From DATESN01 sp035270785 (lineage in GTDB: Bacteria > Bacillota > Clostridia > Lachnospirales > Lachnospiraceae), in contig DATESN010000086.1 in the NCBI GenBank assembly GCA_035270785.1, positions 1-64,000 of the forward strand: a stretch of DNA of 64,000 nt. Direction: 5' to 3'. Below the pieces are notes generated by a model. The model had not been told where the DNA came from. It worked only from the letters and a program-made list of their open reading frames with translations, and made no database searches. A program made the position numbers and the translations under genes. Positions 55,323-63,835 of this stretch are shown one piece after another; the stretch's first letter is position 1; every line of letters starts with the position of its first letter.

Positions 55323-55766
55323 ATAACTCAAAAAAATGTAGTTAACATAATAGTAATCTTAGTCATTTTATTAATATGCACCTATTTTGATATTCGAAGA
55401 AAAGAGATTCCCATAGTTCCGGTGATATTCACCATACTTTTTGGTGGGATCTTAGTGATATTCTTACATAAAAGTGAATGGCAATTGTATTTGAGCGGGG
55501 GTCTAATAGGGGCGTTCTTTATGATTATTGCCAAAATCACCAGAGAAAGTATTGGAAGTGGAGATGGAATATTATTAATTGCTACAGGTGTTAATTTAGG
55601 TATTTACGTAAATATAATGTTAGTATTAGGTGGATTTATATTGGCCTTCTGTTGTTCTATTATTTTAATCTGTTTCAAAAAAGCAAAAAGAAATACAACG
55701 ATTCCATTTGTACCATTTCTTCTGTTAAGTTATGTAATTATTTTTAGTTATGGAGGGATAAATTGA
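55323..55766 (+). CDS. Second prepilin peptidase (A24), non-canonical ATA/ATC start proposed
   Basis: About 147 residues, TadV-like. First helix (VVNIIVILVILLICTYFD) ends with catalytic Asp in FDIRRKEIPIVP; the second Asp is in ESIGSGDGILLIA. The frame is closed by TAA at 55299, and between there and the catalytic Asp there is no ATG, GTG or TTG. The first canonical codon, GTG 55422, would delete that Asp. AGGAGGGG (55307-55314) points to ATA 55323 (8 bases) or ATC 55320. ATG at 55336 is out of frame and is followed by TAG at once. Confidence 0.72.
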   Translation: MTQKNVVNIIVILVILLICTYFDIRRKEIPIVPVIFTILFGGILVIFLHKSEWQLYLSGGLIGAFFMIIAKITRESIGSGDGILLIATGVNLGIYVNIMLVLGGFILAFCCSIILICFKKAKRNTTIPFVPFLLLSYVIIFSYGGIN

Positions 55767-56257
55767 ATAAGATTGTAAAGAAAAGGTTTTTACCAGGAAG
55801 TTATACGATTGAAGCATCTTTTCTTATTCCACTAATTGTGTGTATGATTGTGCTTATTGTGTATTTAAATTTTTTTTTATATGATAAAGTTTTATTTTTT
55901 AATAGTGCCTATATTTCTGCACTACGGGCAAGTAGTTGTGATATAAAAGAAAATCAAAAAGCGTATCATAAGGCAAAGGAGAGTACATTGATTTTATTAA
56001 AAGATAAAATTCTTGCAATAGATTCTTTTGGTGATAAAGTATCAGTAAGCAATAAAGAAACAGTCATATTGCTAGAGGGAAACATCCTTCTTCCAGTTCC
56101 AATGATTGCGGTACTTTTTCCGCAACAAAAAAAATTAATTGTTTCTGAAATGGCCAGTGCAAAAAGAGTGGATTCCGTTTCCTTTATCAGAAATATAAGA
56201 AAAATAAAAGCAGTGGCATCCTTTGTGAGGGAAGGAGTAGACAATGATATTCCCTGA
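55763..56257 (+). CDS. Second TadE/pseudopilin-like protein
   Basis: 164 residues. N-terminal leader and helix GSYTIEASFLIPLIVCMIVL follow the TadE/prepilin pattern with Glu near the start of the helix. The rest is a small extracytoplasmic alpha/beta region. TTG start overlapping the peptidase stop (TTGA) and behind GGAGGG. The gene end overlaps the following FHA gene by 14 bases. Probably a minor pilin processed by one of the two peptidases. Confidence 0.72.
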   Translation: MNKIVKKRFLPGSYTIEASFLIPLIVCMIVLIVYLNFFLYDKVLFFNSAYISALRASSCDIKENQKAYHKAKESTLILLKDKILAIDSFGDKVSVSNKETVILLEGNILLPVPMIAVLFPQQKKLIVSEMASAKRVDSVSFIRNIRKIKAVASFVREGVDNDIP

Positions 56258-57629
56258 ATTTAAAAGAGATTTGAATCATAGCTTTTTAGTATTGCCAGAT
56301 AAATCATATCAAATTAATCAGGACTACCAGTGGGAAATGGTTGTTTCCAATAAAATAGTAGAGTTCTTATCATGTAACAAACAATTAAGAAATGGAATCG
56401 CGTCATATTACTATGATATTAGTTCCAAGCAGAGTTTAAAAAGAGTGTATGAAAATAAAGAGATGGAATATAGTGATGTTAAAAATATACTTCTATCAAT
56501 CTATTATGCTTTTATGAAGATGAAAGAATATCTTTTAGATGCAAGTTATTTGGTTCTTGATCCGGAATATTTTTTTATAAATATAGAAAATAAAGAGATT
56601 CAGTTTGTCTTTTACCCTGCATCTGATTTAAATGTAATAGATGGATTTAAAGTGCTTTCTGAGTTTTTCTTAAGTAGAGTTAATCATAAAGATGAACAAG
56701 CAGTAGAAGTGATCTATCAACTCTTTAAAGAAGTTCGAGATGATAACTTCACCTTTCAAAGGATTATTACATCCATGGAAAAACTTGAATATTATGAATT
56801 AGAAGCTAGATTGGATATGACTAAAGATAAGGATGAATGTAACATCAATTTTTCACAAGAAGAGGAATGCAATAAGAGGGTAACTATAGAAAGTGGAATT
56901 ATGGAAGAAAGTAATCCATTAGAGGAGGAAATGGTTAATCCTATGAAAGGGAATAGTCCAATCGGCTTATTTTTGATTATTGGGATAGGAGTGATGGGGG
57001 TTATCTTTTTAATATACACTTCCATGGCATGGAGAAACCCTGTTTTGTTATATGGGTTTTTAATTATGATATTTACAGCCATCATTTTATATATTCATAA
57101 TTACATTCAGGATATTAAATATCAAAAAGAGGTTCAGATAATAGAACATGAAAAGAGTAAGGATATTTACTCCCAAGATAATATGGATATAGATTTCATT
57201 CATGAGATAAATGACAACAGTGTTCATGATTTACATCGTAAAAGTTCTAATTTCTTAACTCAAGGAATGGAAACCAAAAAAACCTTTGGAAATACGGAGT
57301 TATTCGGAATGGAAGAATTGGATGAAATAGAAGAAGACATAAAGTTTTTAAAAGGCAGTATGAATGGAAAAGATATCTCTTATCAACTAGATGAATTTCC
57401 AATGTCTGTAGGAAAAATGAAAGATTGTGTAGATATCGTAATAGAAGATTCATCTATTAGTAGAATTCATGCTAGATTTTACAAAGAGACGGACAAGTTC
57501 CTATTAACAGATATGAATTCAACAAATGGGACTTATAGAAATGGAAAAAGGCTAAGTCCCAATGAAACAGTAGAGCTTGAAGAAGGAGATCAAATTCAAT
57601 TTGCGAAGTTTCTATTTACCTTTTGTTGA
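56244..57629 (+). CDS. DUF6382-like protein with C-terminal FHA domain
   Basis: 461 residues. N-terminal cytoplasmic domain (about 1-185, DUF6382-like as known from Lachnospiraceae Tad loci). Two membrane helices follow (about 238-258 and 263-283), then a linker and a C-terminal FHA domain with ISRIHARFYKE and MNSTNGTYRNG. FHA domains bind phosphothreonine, so this may link the pilus machine to Ser/Thr kinase signalling; no kinase is encoded in the window. Last gene of the Tad cluster. Confidence 0.8.
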   Translation: MIFPEFKRDLNHSFLVLPDKSYQINQDYQWEMVVSNKIVEFLSCNKQLRNGIASYYYDISSKQSLKRVYENKEMEYSDVKNILLSIYYAFMKMKEYLLDASYLVLDPEYFFINIENKEIQFVFYPASDLNVIDGFKVLSEFFLSRVNHKDEQAVEVIYQLFKEVRDDNFTFQRIITSMEKLEYYELEARLDMTKDKDECNINFSQEEECNKRVTIESGIMEESNPLEEEMVNPMKGNSPIGLFLIIGIGVMGVIFLIYTSMAWRNPVLLYGFLIMIFTAIILYIHNYIQDIKYQKEVQIIEHEKSKDIYSQDNMDIDFIHEINDNSVHDLHRKSSNFLTQGMETKKTFGNTELFGMEELDEIEEDIKFLKGSMNGKDISYQLDEFPMSVGKMKDCVDIVIEDSSISRIHARFYKETDKFLLTDMNSTNGTYRNGKRLSPNETVELEEGDQIQFAKFLFTFC

Positions 57630-57698
57630 CACGAAATACCATAAATGATAACCTAACATCATAGTATATATAGAAGGGCTATGATGAAGGAGTACACC

Positions 57699-58760
57699 AT
57701 GACAGAGCAACTGGGCTTGTTTTTAGAGGAAATTGGATTTGTAAAAATCCCCTCAAATCTTCCTGAGTTTACCATATACTTTCAGTTAGAAAATAATTTT
57801 GTTAATGTCATTCATGTGATTGATTGCATGAAGGGCAAATACATTTCAGAAGACCAATATGAACATATTAAGAGTAAGATATACAAGTTATTTGAAGAGA
57901 AACATTTCGTCAACATTCATATTCTTTCATTACTAATAGGTGCGGATGATAAAAATGCAAGAAGTATTAGTAAAGATGATTCTTTTTGCTGGTTAGTAGA
58001 TAGTGAGCAAAAAAGGCTTGTTATTTACGAGAATCAAGTAGCAGATTTTTATGGTATCAAGAAGAAACTAGAAGACTGGCTTAACGGGGGCTGCATTGTT
58101 AAGGAAATAGAATTAGAGAAGAAGAAAATAGGAAATAAAAAAACAAATAAAATAACAAATAAAACAACAAAAAAAATGGAAAAGAAGTTTTCACCATACA
58201 TCACCATTATTTTAACCGTTGTTAACATACTAATATTTCTCATATGTACATATACAGGGGAGATGTTGTATAATAAGGGAGCGCTGAATGGACCAGATGT
58301 CTTGGTAAATGGGGAGTATTATCGATTTATTACAGCCATGTTTTTACATGGAAGCGGAAATCATTTATTTAGTAATATGTTAATATTGTTTTTTCTAGGA
58401 GAAATGATTGAGAGAAAACTTGGGCATATGAAATTTACTATTCTTTATTTTTTCAGTGGAATCGGTGGAGGATGGCTATCTATCGCATACGGATATTATA
58501 TAAGTAGATTTGTAGATTCCATTGGAGCAAGTGGTGCAATTTTTGGAATTATTGGAGCATTACTTTATCTGGTAATCGCAAACAAAGGAAGATTAGATAC
58601 GATTACATTACCACGAGTTATATTTATGATTTCCTATTCTATTTATTCGGGATTTGCAAGTACTAATGTGGATAATGCAGCACATATAGGCGGATTATGT
58701 AGTGGGTTTTTAATGGCTATTATTTTATATAATGCAGGAACAAGAACAGCCAGGAATTAG
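57699..58760 (+). CDS. Rhomboid-family intramembrane serine protease
   Basis: 353 residues. A soluble N-terminal domain (about 1-160) ends in a Lys/Thr/Asn-rich linker, then six to seven membrane helices. Catalytic Ser is in GASGAIFGIIGAL and catalytic His in NAAHIGGLCSGF; the HGSGNHLFSNML loop matches rhomboids. ATG 57699 lies behind AAGGAG; 57681 is an alternative behind GAAGGG. The gene follows the FHA gene after 69 bases, with a possible promoter TTGACA at 57626. Substrates unknown; neighbouring membrane pilus proteins are candidates only by position. Confidence 0.88.
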   Translation: MTEQLGLFLEEIGFVKIPSNLPEFTIYFQLENNFVNVIHVIDCMKGKYISEDQYEHIKSKIYKLFEEKHFVNIHILSLLIGADDKNARSISKDDSFCWLVDSEQKRLVIYENQVADFYGIKKKLEDWLNGGCIVKEIELEKKKIGNKKTNKITNKTTKKMEKKFSPYITIILTVVNILIFLICTYTGEMLYNKGALNGPDVLVNGEYYRFITAMFLHGSGNHLFSNMLILFFLGEMIERKLGHMKFTILYFFSGIGGGWLSIAYGYYISRFVDSIGASGAIFGIIGALLYLVIANKGRLDTITLPRVIFMISYSIYSGFASTNVDNAAHIGGLCSGFLMAIILYNAGTRTARN

Positions 58761-58785
58761 AAAAGGTACTATTGGGGAGGAAATT

Positions 58786-59793
58786 ATGAAAATCAATATT
58801 TATTATGGCGGTCGAGGATTAATGGGTGATCCAACACTTTATGTAATCAACAAAATGCAAGGGGTTCTTCAAGAATTAAATGTTACTGTGGAACGTTTTA
58901 ACCTGTATGAATTAAAGAACTCCATTACAACACTTCCTCAAACTCTAAAAGATACAGATGGCATTATCTTTGCAACAACGGTTGAGTGGTATGGAATTGG
59001 TGGCTATATGAACCAATTATTAGATGCCTGTTGGCTTTATGGCGATAAAGAAATAATAAGCAAAATATATATGTGCCCGATTGTAATGTCTACCACCTAT
59101 GGAGAAAGAGAAGGAAAACTAGATCTTTCTGTGGCATGGGAGATTCTAGGAGGGCTTCCTTGTAGTGGAATATGTGGCTATATTCCTGACACGGTAATGT
59201 TAGAAATGAATGAAGAATATTCTAAGATTATTGAGAAAAAGGCGGAGAATATGTATCGCACGATTAATCAAAGGATGGCAAGCTTCCCTGCTAGTAATCA
59301 AGTGGTAAAGCAAATGGTATCTAGTACAAAGAATATTAACTTTACTCCTCAAGAAACGGAGCAACTTTCTCAATATGTATCTGATGATATTTATATGGCA
59401 ACCCAAAAGGAAGATATACAAGAGCTAACCAGTCTATTTAAAGGGATGCTTGAAAATAATGAGGAAGACGAGACCGCTCTGTTTATAAAAGATTTTGAAG
59501 GGGTTTATAAACCACAGCCTGGATTTAAGGCAACCTATAAGTTTATAATAAAAGATCGAAAAAAACCATTGATTATTCAAGTAAATAATGCAGTATTAAA
59601 ATGCTTTTATGGAATGCTAGATAAGCAAGACGTAGAAATACAATTAACAAAGCAGACTATGAATGATATTATCTATGGAAGAATGACTTTTCAAAGGGCA
59701 TTTATGGGTGGAGATATGAAGATGAAAGGTGATTTTAAGATTTTAAGAACCTTAGATCAAATATTTCCATTTATGAAGGATACATCAATGTAA
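58786..59793 (+). CDS. Flavodoxin-like oxidoreductase fused to an SCP2 sterol-carrier domain
   Basis: 335 residues. Residues 1-180 form a flavodoxin/NADPH-FMN-reductase-like fold (MKINIYYGGRGLMGDPTLYVI, IFATTVEWYGIGGYMNQLLDA, STTYGEREG). Residues about 235-335 match an SCP2 domain (VYKPQPGFKATYKFII, GRMTFQRAFMGGDMKMKGDF). ATG 58786 follows GGGGAGGA; the frame extends 18 codons upstream into the rhomboid gene. The pairing suggests FMN-dependent reduction of a hydrophobic substrate, but that is inference. Confidence 0.8.
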   Translation: MKINIYYGGRGLMGDPTLYVINKMQGVLQELNVTVERFNLYELKNSITTLPQTLKDTDGIIFATTVEWYGIGGYMNQLLDACWLYGDKEIISKIYMCPIVMSTTYGEREGKLDLSVAWEILGGLPCSGICGYIPDTVMLEMNEEYSKIIEKKAENMYRTINQRMASFPASNQVVKQMVSSTKNINFTPQETEQLSQYVSDDIYMATQKEDIQELTSLFKGMLENNEEDETALFIKDFEGVYKPQPGFKATYKFIIKDRKKPLIIQVNNAVLKCFYGMLDKQDVEIQLTKQTMNDIIYGRMTFQRAFMGGDMKMKGDFKILRTLDQIFPFMKDTSM

Positions 59794-59845
59794 CCGGTTT
59801 GTTGTAGATTCAAATAAAGTAAAATAAAGAAGGAGTAAAGAATAG

Positions 59846-60256
59846 ATGAAAGATGACAACTGCATTTTTTGTAAATTAGCAAATGGAGAATTCCCGTCAA
59901 AATCTATTTATGAGGATCTTAAATTCAAAGTGATATTAGATTTAAGTCCTGCAACGAAGGGTCATGCATTAATTTTACCGAAAGATCATTATGAAAATAT
60001 CTATGATTTACCGGATGAGTTAGCGGCAGATATGATTCAACTAGCGAAAAAGATGACAATTACGATGACGGATAAGCTACATTGCGAGGGTTTTAACTTA
60101 GTACAAAACAACGGAATAATAGCGGGGCAAACAGTATTTCACTTTCACATGCACTTGATTCCTAGATATAAGGACGATAATCAAGATATTAGTTGGGTAT
60201 CAAAAGAGACGACGGATGATGAGTTAGAAAAAACAAGACAGGAAATTATGAAATAA
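59846..60256 (+). CDS. hinT: HIT-family hydrolase (HinT-like)
   Basis: 136 residues. Nucleotide phosphoramidase-type protein: N-terminal DNCIFCKLANGEFPSK with the CxxC of zinc-binding HIT proteins, then DLSPATKGHALILPKDHYEN and the catalytic triad FHFHMHLIPR. AGAAGGAG precedes the ATG. Its last codons lie inside a perfect terminator hairpin. Confidence 0.94.
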   Translation: MKDDNCIFCKLANGEFPSKSIYEDLKFKVILDLSPATKGHALILPKDHYENIYDLPDELAADMIQLAKKMTITMTDKLHCEGFNLVQNNGIIAGQTVFHFHMHLIPRYKDDNQDISWVSKETTDDELEKTRQEIMK

Positions 60257-60275
60257 TTTCCTGTCTTGTTTTTCT
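60231..60275. terminator. Bidirectional terminator between hinT and murG
   Basis: Perfect 18-base arms (60232-60249 and 60253-60270) with a 3-base loop, flanked by A-tract and T-tract. It contains the hinT stop codon and ends just past the murG stop on the other strand, so it serves both genes. Confidence 0.92.
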
Positions 60276-61352
60276 TTATTTTTTTGATCTTTTAACGGTT
60301 TCTTCTATTAATTCAATAATAGTATGAATGGAATTAAGTTGATTACTTCGACTCATAGCATCAATAAAGGATTGTCTCATAAAGTATAATTCATACACTT
60401 TTTCAATAAGAAATTGTTCCTCCAAATCATCTTCGTTAATAACCACGCTAAATCCTTGAGATTCAAAAGATTTTGCATTTAAAATTTGATCTCCTCGGCT
60501 ACTGGAAGCTGGAAGCGGGATTAGAAGATTTGGCTTTTTTAAGGCTAATAGTTCACAAATGGCATTGGCACCTGCCCTTGAGATTACAAGATCAGTCATA
60601 GCAAAGATATCTTTCAATTCACTTTTTATATATTCAAATTGTTGATATCCCTTTGTATTTAATAATAAATTGTCTATATTATCTTTTCCACAAATATGGA
60701 CAATCTGAAAGTCTTCTAATAATTTTGATAAAGCAGATCGCACTGCAATATTAATAGCTTTTGCCCCAAGACTCCCACCAATAACCATAATGACAGGTTT
60801 GTTAGCCGTAAAAGAGCACATAGAAAGTGCTGCAATTTTGTTACCTTTAGCAAGTTCTTCTCTAATGGGAGAACCTGTTAAGACTGCTTTTTCTAAGGGA
60901 AGTTCTTGTAATGTTTCAGGAAAGTTACAACATACTTTGGTTGCGACTGGAATGCACATTTTGTTGGCAAGTCCTGGAGTCATATCGGATTCATGTATGA
61001 TACAAGGAATCCCAAGGGAAGAAGCGGCACGTACTACAGGAACACTTACAAACCCACCCTTTGAAAAGATAATATCAGGTTTCAACTCTTTTAGCAGCTT
61101 CTTTGCTTCTGTAAAACCTTTTAAAATGCGAAAAGGATCCGTAAAGTTTTTTATATCGAAGTACCTTCGAAACTTACCAGTAGCAATTCCGTAATAAGGA
61201 ATATCAAAGTCTGCAATAAGTCTTTTTTCAATTCCATCATAAGAGCCCATATAACATATATCATAATTAAGATCTTTAAGTTTGGGAATTAAAGCAATAT
61301 TTGGTGTTACATGACCAGCAGTTCCGCCACCAGTAAGCAAAATTCGTTTCAT
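60276..61352 (-). CDS. murG: UDP-N-acetylglucosamine-N-acetylmuramyl-(pentapeptide) pyrophosphoryl-undecaprenol GlcNAc transferase MurG
   Basis: 358 residues. Converts lipid I to lipid II at the inner face of the membrane. N-terminal RILLTGGGTAGHVTPNIALI, then IIHESDMTPGLANKM, GGSLGAKAIN, and the UDP-GlcNAc site SRAGANAICELLALKKPNLLIPLP. Full length. It stands alone rather than in a dcw cluster. The SD GGAGGC is on the minus strand upstream of ATG 61352. Confidence 0.95.
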   Translation of the reverse strand: MKRILLTGGGTAGHVTPNIALIPKLKDLNYDICYMGSYDGIEKRLIADFDIPYYGIATGKFRRYFDIKNFTDPFRILKGFTEAKKLLKELKPDIIFSKGGFVSVPVVRAASSLGIPCIIHESDMTPGLANKMCIPVATKVCCNFPETLQELPLEKAVLTGSPIREELAKGNKIAALSMCSFTANKPVIMVIGGSLGAKAINIAVRSALSKLLEDFQIVHICGKDNIDNLLLNTKGYQQFEYIKSELKDIFAMTDLVISRAGANAICELLALKKPNLLIPLPASSSRGDQILNAKSFESQGFSVVINEDDLEEQFLIEKVYELYFMRQSFIDAMSRSNQLNSIHTIIELIEETVKRSKK

Positions 61353-61492
61353 TAAAAAGCCTCCAACATATAATTGTGATGATTTATTTTTTATCTTAAC
61401 AACATACGGATTATAGCAGAAATATTAACTTCTTTCTAGTAGTAACCATAAAAAATAGCGAAATGTGTAAAACGATTTATAGGTTAAGTGTA

Positions 61493-61521
61493 TTGAGATA
61501 AGGCAAAGATTCTTTTATAAT
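61493..61521 (+). promoter_or_regulatory. SigA-type promoter upstream of the 222-residue membrane protein gene
   Basis: TTGAGA (61493-61498), 17 bases, TATAAT (61516-61521), 40 bases before the ATG. Confidence 0.7.
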
Positions 61522-61561
61522 AAGTAATGCTTTATAAATTGAAAAGCAGAAAGGAGTTAAA

Positions 61562-62230
61562 ATGAAGTTATTTACACAAAACTTTTTTACTGGTATCGTC
61601 ATTATATTGTTAGTGTTTAGTATGATCTGTCAAGTGATTATTGGGGTCTTATACCAAAATATGATTCATGAAACGGATAATATGACGTCCACAGATAATA
61701 AACTTCTAAAATCTTGTAAACTAAAATTTACAAATTGTTATCATTTGAATTTAGGAGTTGCAAATATACCTATTTTCGTAGATAAATTTATAAATCGCTT
61801 AAGAATTGGATATCTATCTTTTTATAGTATATCCCATTTAGGCGGACAAGCAATGCTTCTAAGCGTTTTAGTTTCTGGAATTGGTATTTGTAGAGGAATT
61901 ATAGAAGGCAAGACATTAGGTAATATACTTCCCTATTATATCATTAGTTTTTTGGGATTGTATTTATATTTTTCTGTTTCTGCTTTTATGGATATTTCGG
62001 GAAAAAAGAAAGTGCTTAAAACCAATTTAGTTGATTATTTGGAAAATCATATGGTCAATCGACTTCAAGTTTCCATGAATGATGAATTTGAGGCATCGCC
62101 AATTTTGTCAAGAAGAGACAATACTGAAATTAGAAAAGGGCGAAATGAGAGAAACTATTCTAAAAAGGAATTGTTTACAGGAGCGGAAGAACGGGAACTT
62201 GAGGAACTACTCAAAGAATTTTTAACTTGA
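61562..62230 (+). CDS. Hypothetical membrane protein
   Basis: 222 residues. One N-terminal membrane helix (about 8-30), an extracytoplasmic segment of about 65 residues with two Cys, two more helices (about 96-115 and 122-143), then a charged cytoplasmic tail (RRDNTEIRKGRNERNYSKKE, ending in an acidic helix). I do not recognise a family. RBS AAAGGAG lies before the ATG. Independent promoter; pgi follows 75 bases later. Confidence 0.7.
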   Translation: MKLFTQNFFTGIVIILLVFSMICQVIIGVLYQNMIHETDNMTSTDNKLLKSCKLKFTNCYHLNLGVANIPIFVDKFINRLRIGYLSFYSISHLGGQAMLLSVLVSGIGICRGIIEGKTLGNILPYYIISFLGLYLYFSVSAFMDISGKKKVLKTNLVDYLENHMVNRLQVSMNDEFEASPILSRRDNTEIRKGRNERNYSKKELFTGAEERELEELLKEFLT

Positions 62231-62305
62231 AAAAACAGCGCATCTTTGCTAAACTAGGTAGGATTTATAAGAGAAAAATACCGCAGATATAAAGGAGCGA
62301 AACAA

Positions 62306-63655
62306 ATGAGTAAAAATGTGACTTTCGATTATTCAAAAACAGCATCTTTCATTAGCGTTGAAGAAGTAGAGTTAATGAAAAAATTAACATTAGATGCCAA
62401 AGAAGTTTTAGTATCTAAAACAGGCGCAGGAAACGACTTTTTAGGGTGGATAAACTTACCTGTAAATTATGACAAAGAAGAATTTGCAAGAATGAAACAA
62501 GCAGCAACAAAGATCCAAAATGATTCCGAAGTATTATTAGTGATTGGAATTGGTGGTTCGTATCTTGGGGCAAGAGCAGCCATTGAGTTTTTAAGACACA
62601 GTTTTTATAATGTAGTAGATAAATCTATTAGAAAAACTCCGGAAATTTATTATATAGGTAATTCTATTAGCTCTACTTACTTAAAACACTTAGTAGATGT
62701 TGTTGGAAATAGAGATTTTTCCATTAATATGATTTCAAAATCAGGTACAACGACAGAACCAGCCATTGCATTCCGTGTCTTTAAGAAAATAATGGAAGAT
62801 AAGTATGGTAAGGCAGAAGCTGCTAAAAGAATATATGCCACAACAGATAAAGCAAAGGGAGCACTAAAGAATCTTGCTACAGAAGAAGGTTATGAAACTT
62901 TTGTTGTACCAGATGATATTGGTGGACGTTTCTCCGTGCTCACAGCAGTTGGCTTACTTCCCATTGCAGTAAGTGGAGCTAATATTGATCAATTAATGGA
63001 AGGAGCCGCAAGCGGAAGAAAACAAGCGTTAGAATCTCCTTATGAAGAAAATGCTTCTTTAAAATACGCAGCACTCCGTAATATCCTTTTAAGAAAAGGA
63101 AAAGGTATTGAAATCTTAGCTAACTATGAACCAAGTGTACATTTTGTCTGTGAATGGTGGAAACAATTATTTGGTGAAAGTGAAGGGAAAGACCAAAAGG
63201 GTATTTTCCCAGCAAGTGTTGATTTAACAACGGATTTACATTCTATGGGTCAATTTATTCAAGATGGTGCAAGAAATATGTTTGAAACGGTTATTTGTAT
63301 AGATGAATCAAGAGAAGAAATCTTAATTGGTGAAGAATCTGTAGATCTTGACGGGCTTAACTATTTAGCAGGAAAAAGTGTAGATTTTGTGAATAAAAGT
63401 GCTATGAATGGTACGATCTTGGCACATACAGATGGAAATGTTCCTAATATGATGATTCATATACCAGAAGTAAACGAATTTTACTTGGGAGAACTATTTT
63501 ACTTTTTCGAATTTGCATGTGGTGTAAGTGGTTATTTACTAGGCGTTAATCCTTTTGATCAACCAGGTGTTGAAAGCTACAAAAAAAATATGTTTGCATT
63601 GCTTGGAAAACCAGGATATGAAGCTCAAAGAGAAGAGTTATTAAAAAGACTGTAA
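62306..63655 (+). CDS. pgi: Glucose-6-phosphate isomerase
   Basis: 449 residues, the short Firmicute form. Interconverts glucose 6-phosphate and fructose 6-phosphate in glycolysis. Seen: VIGIGGSYLGARAAIEFL, sugar-phosphate loop ISKSGTTTEPAIAFR, GGRFSVLTAVGLLP and the C-terminal GVNPFDQPGVESYKKN with catalytic Lys. RBS AAAGGAGCG precedes the ATG. A clear terminator follows. Confidence 0.97.
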   Translation: MSKNVTFDYSKTASFISVEEVELMKKLTLDAKEVLVSKTGAGNDFLGWINLPVNYDKEEFARMKQAATKIQNDSEVLLVIGIGGSYLGARAAIEFLRHSFYNVVDKSIRKTPEIYYIGNSISSTYLKHLVDVVGNRDFSINMISKSGTTTEPAIAFRVFKKIMEDKYGKAEAAKRIYATTDKAKGALKNLATEEGYETFVVPDDIGGRFSVLTAVGLLPIAVSGANIDQLMEGAASGRKQALESPYEENASLKYAALRNILLRKGKGIEILANYEPSVHFVCEWWKQLFGESEGKDQKGIFPASVDLTTDLHSMGQFIQDGARNMFETVICIDESREEILIGEESVDLDGLNYLAGKSVDFVNKSAMNGTILAHTDGNVPNMMIHIPEVNEFYLGELFYFFEFACGVSGYLLGVNPFDQPGVESYKKNMFALLGKPGYEAQREELLKRL

Positions 63656-63691
63656 TACTTTTATTTTGAAGTAAAATATTTGATTATGTAG

Positions 63692-63727
63692 AAAAGGCTT
63701 TTCCTCGCAATAAGAAAAGCCTTTTTT
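63692..63727 (+). terminator. Terminator after pgi
   Basis: AAAAGGCTTTTC (63692-63703), 10-base loop, GAAAAGCCTTTT (63714-63725), continuing into T-tract. Confidence 0.92.
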
Positions 63728-63835
63728 TATTATGTTTAAAAAATTTACTACTATTTTTCTAAAGTTGAATCAAGTATAATGAAAAGAGAGTTTTGATATG
63801 AAATCATTATACTTTTATCAGGAGGAATAAAGGCA

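Noticed and set aside
60790..61194. 134-residue plus-strand open frame inside murG
   Set aside because: Antisense shadow of murG; no SD and no family resemblance.
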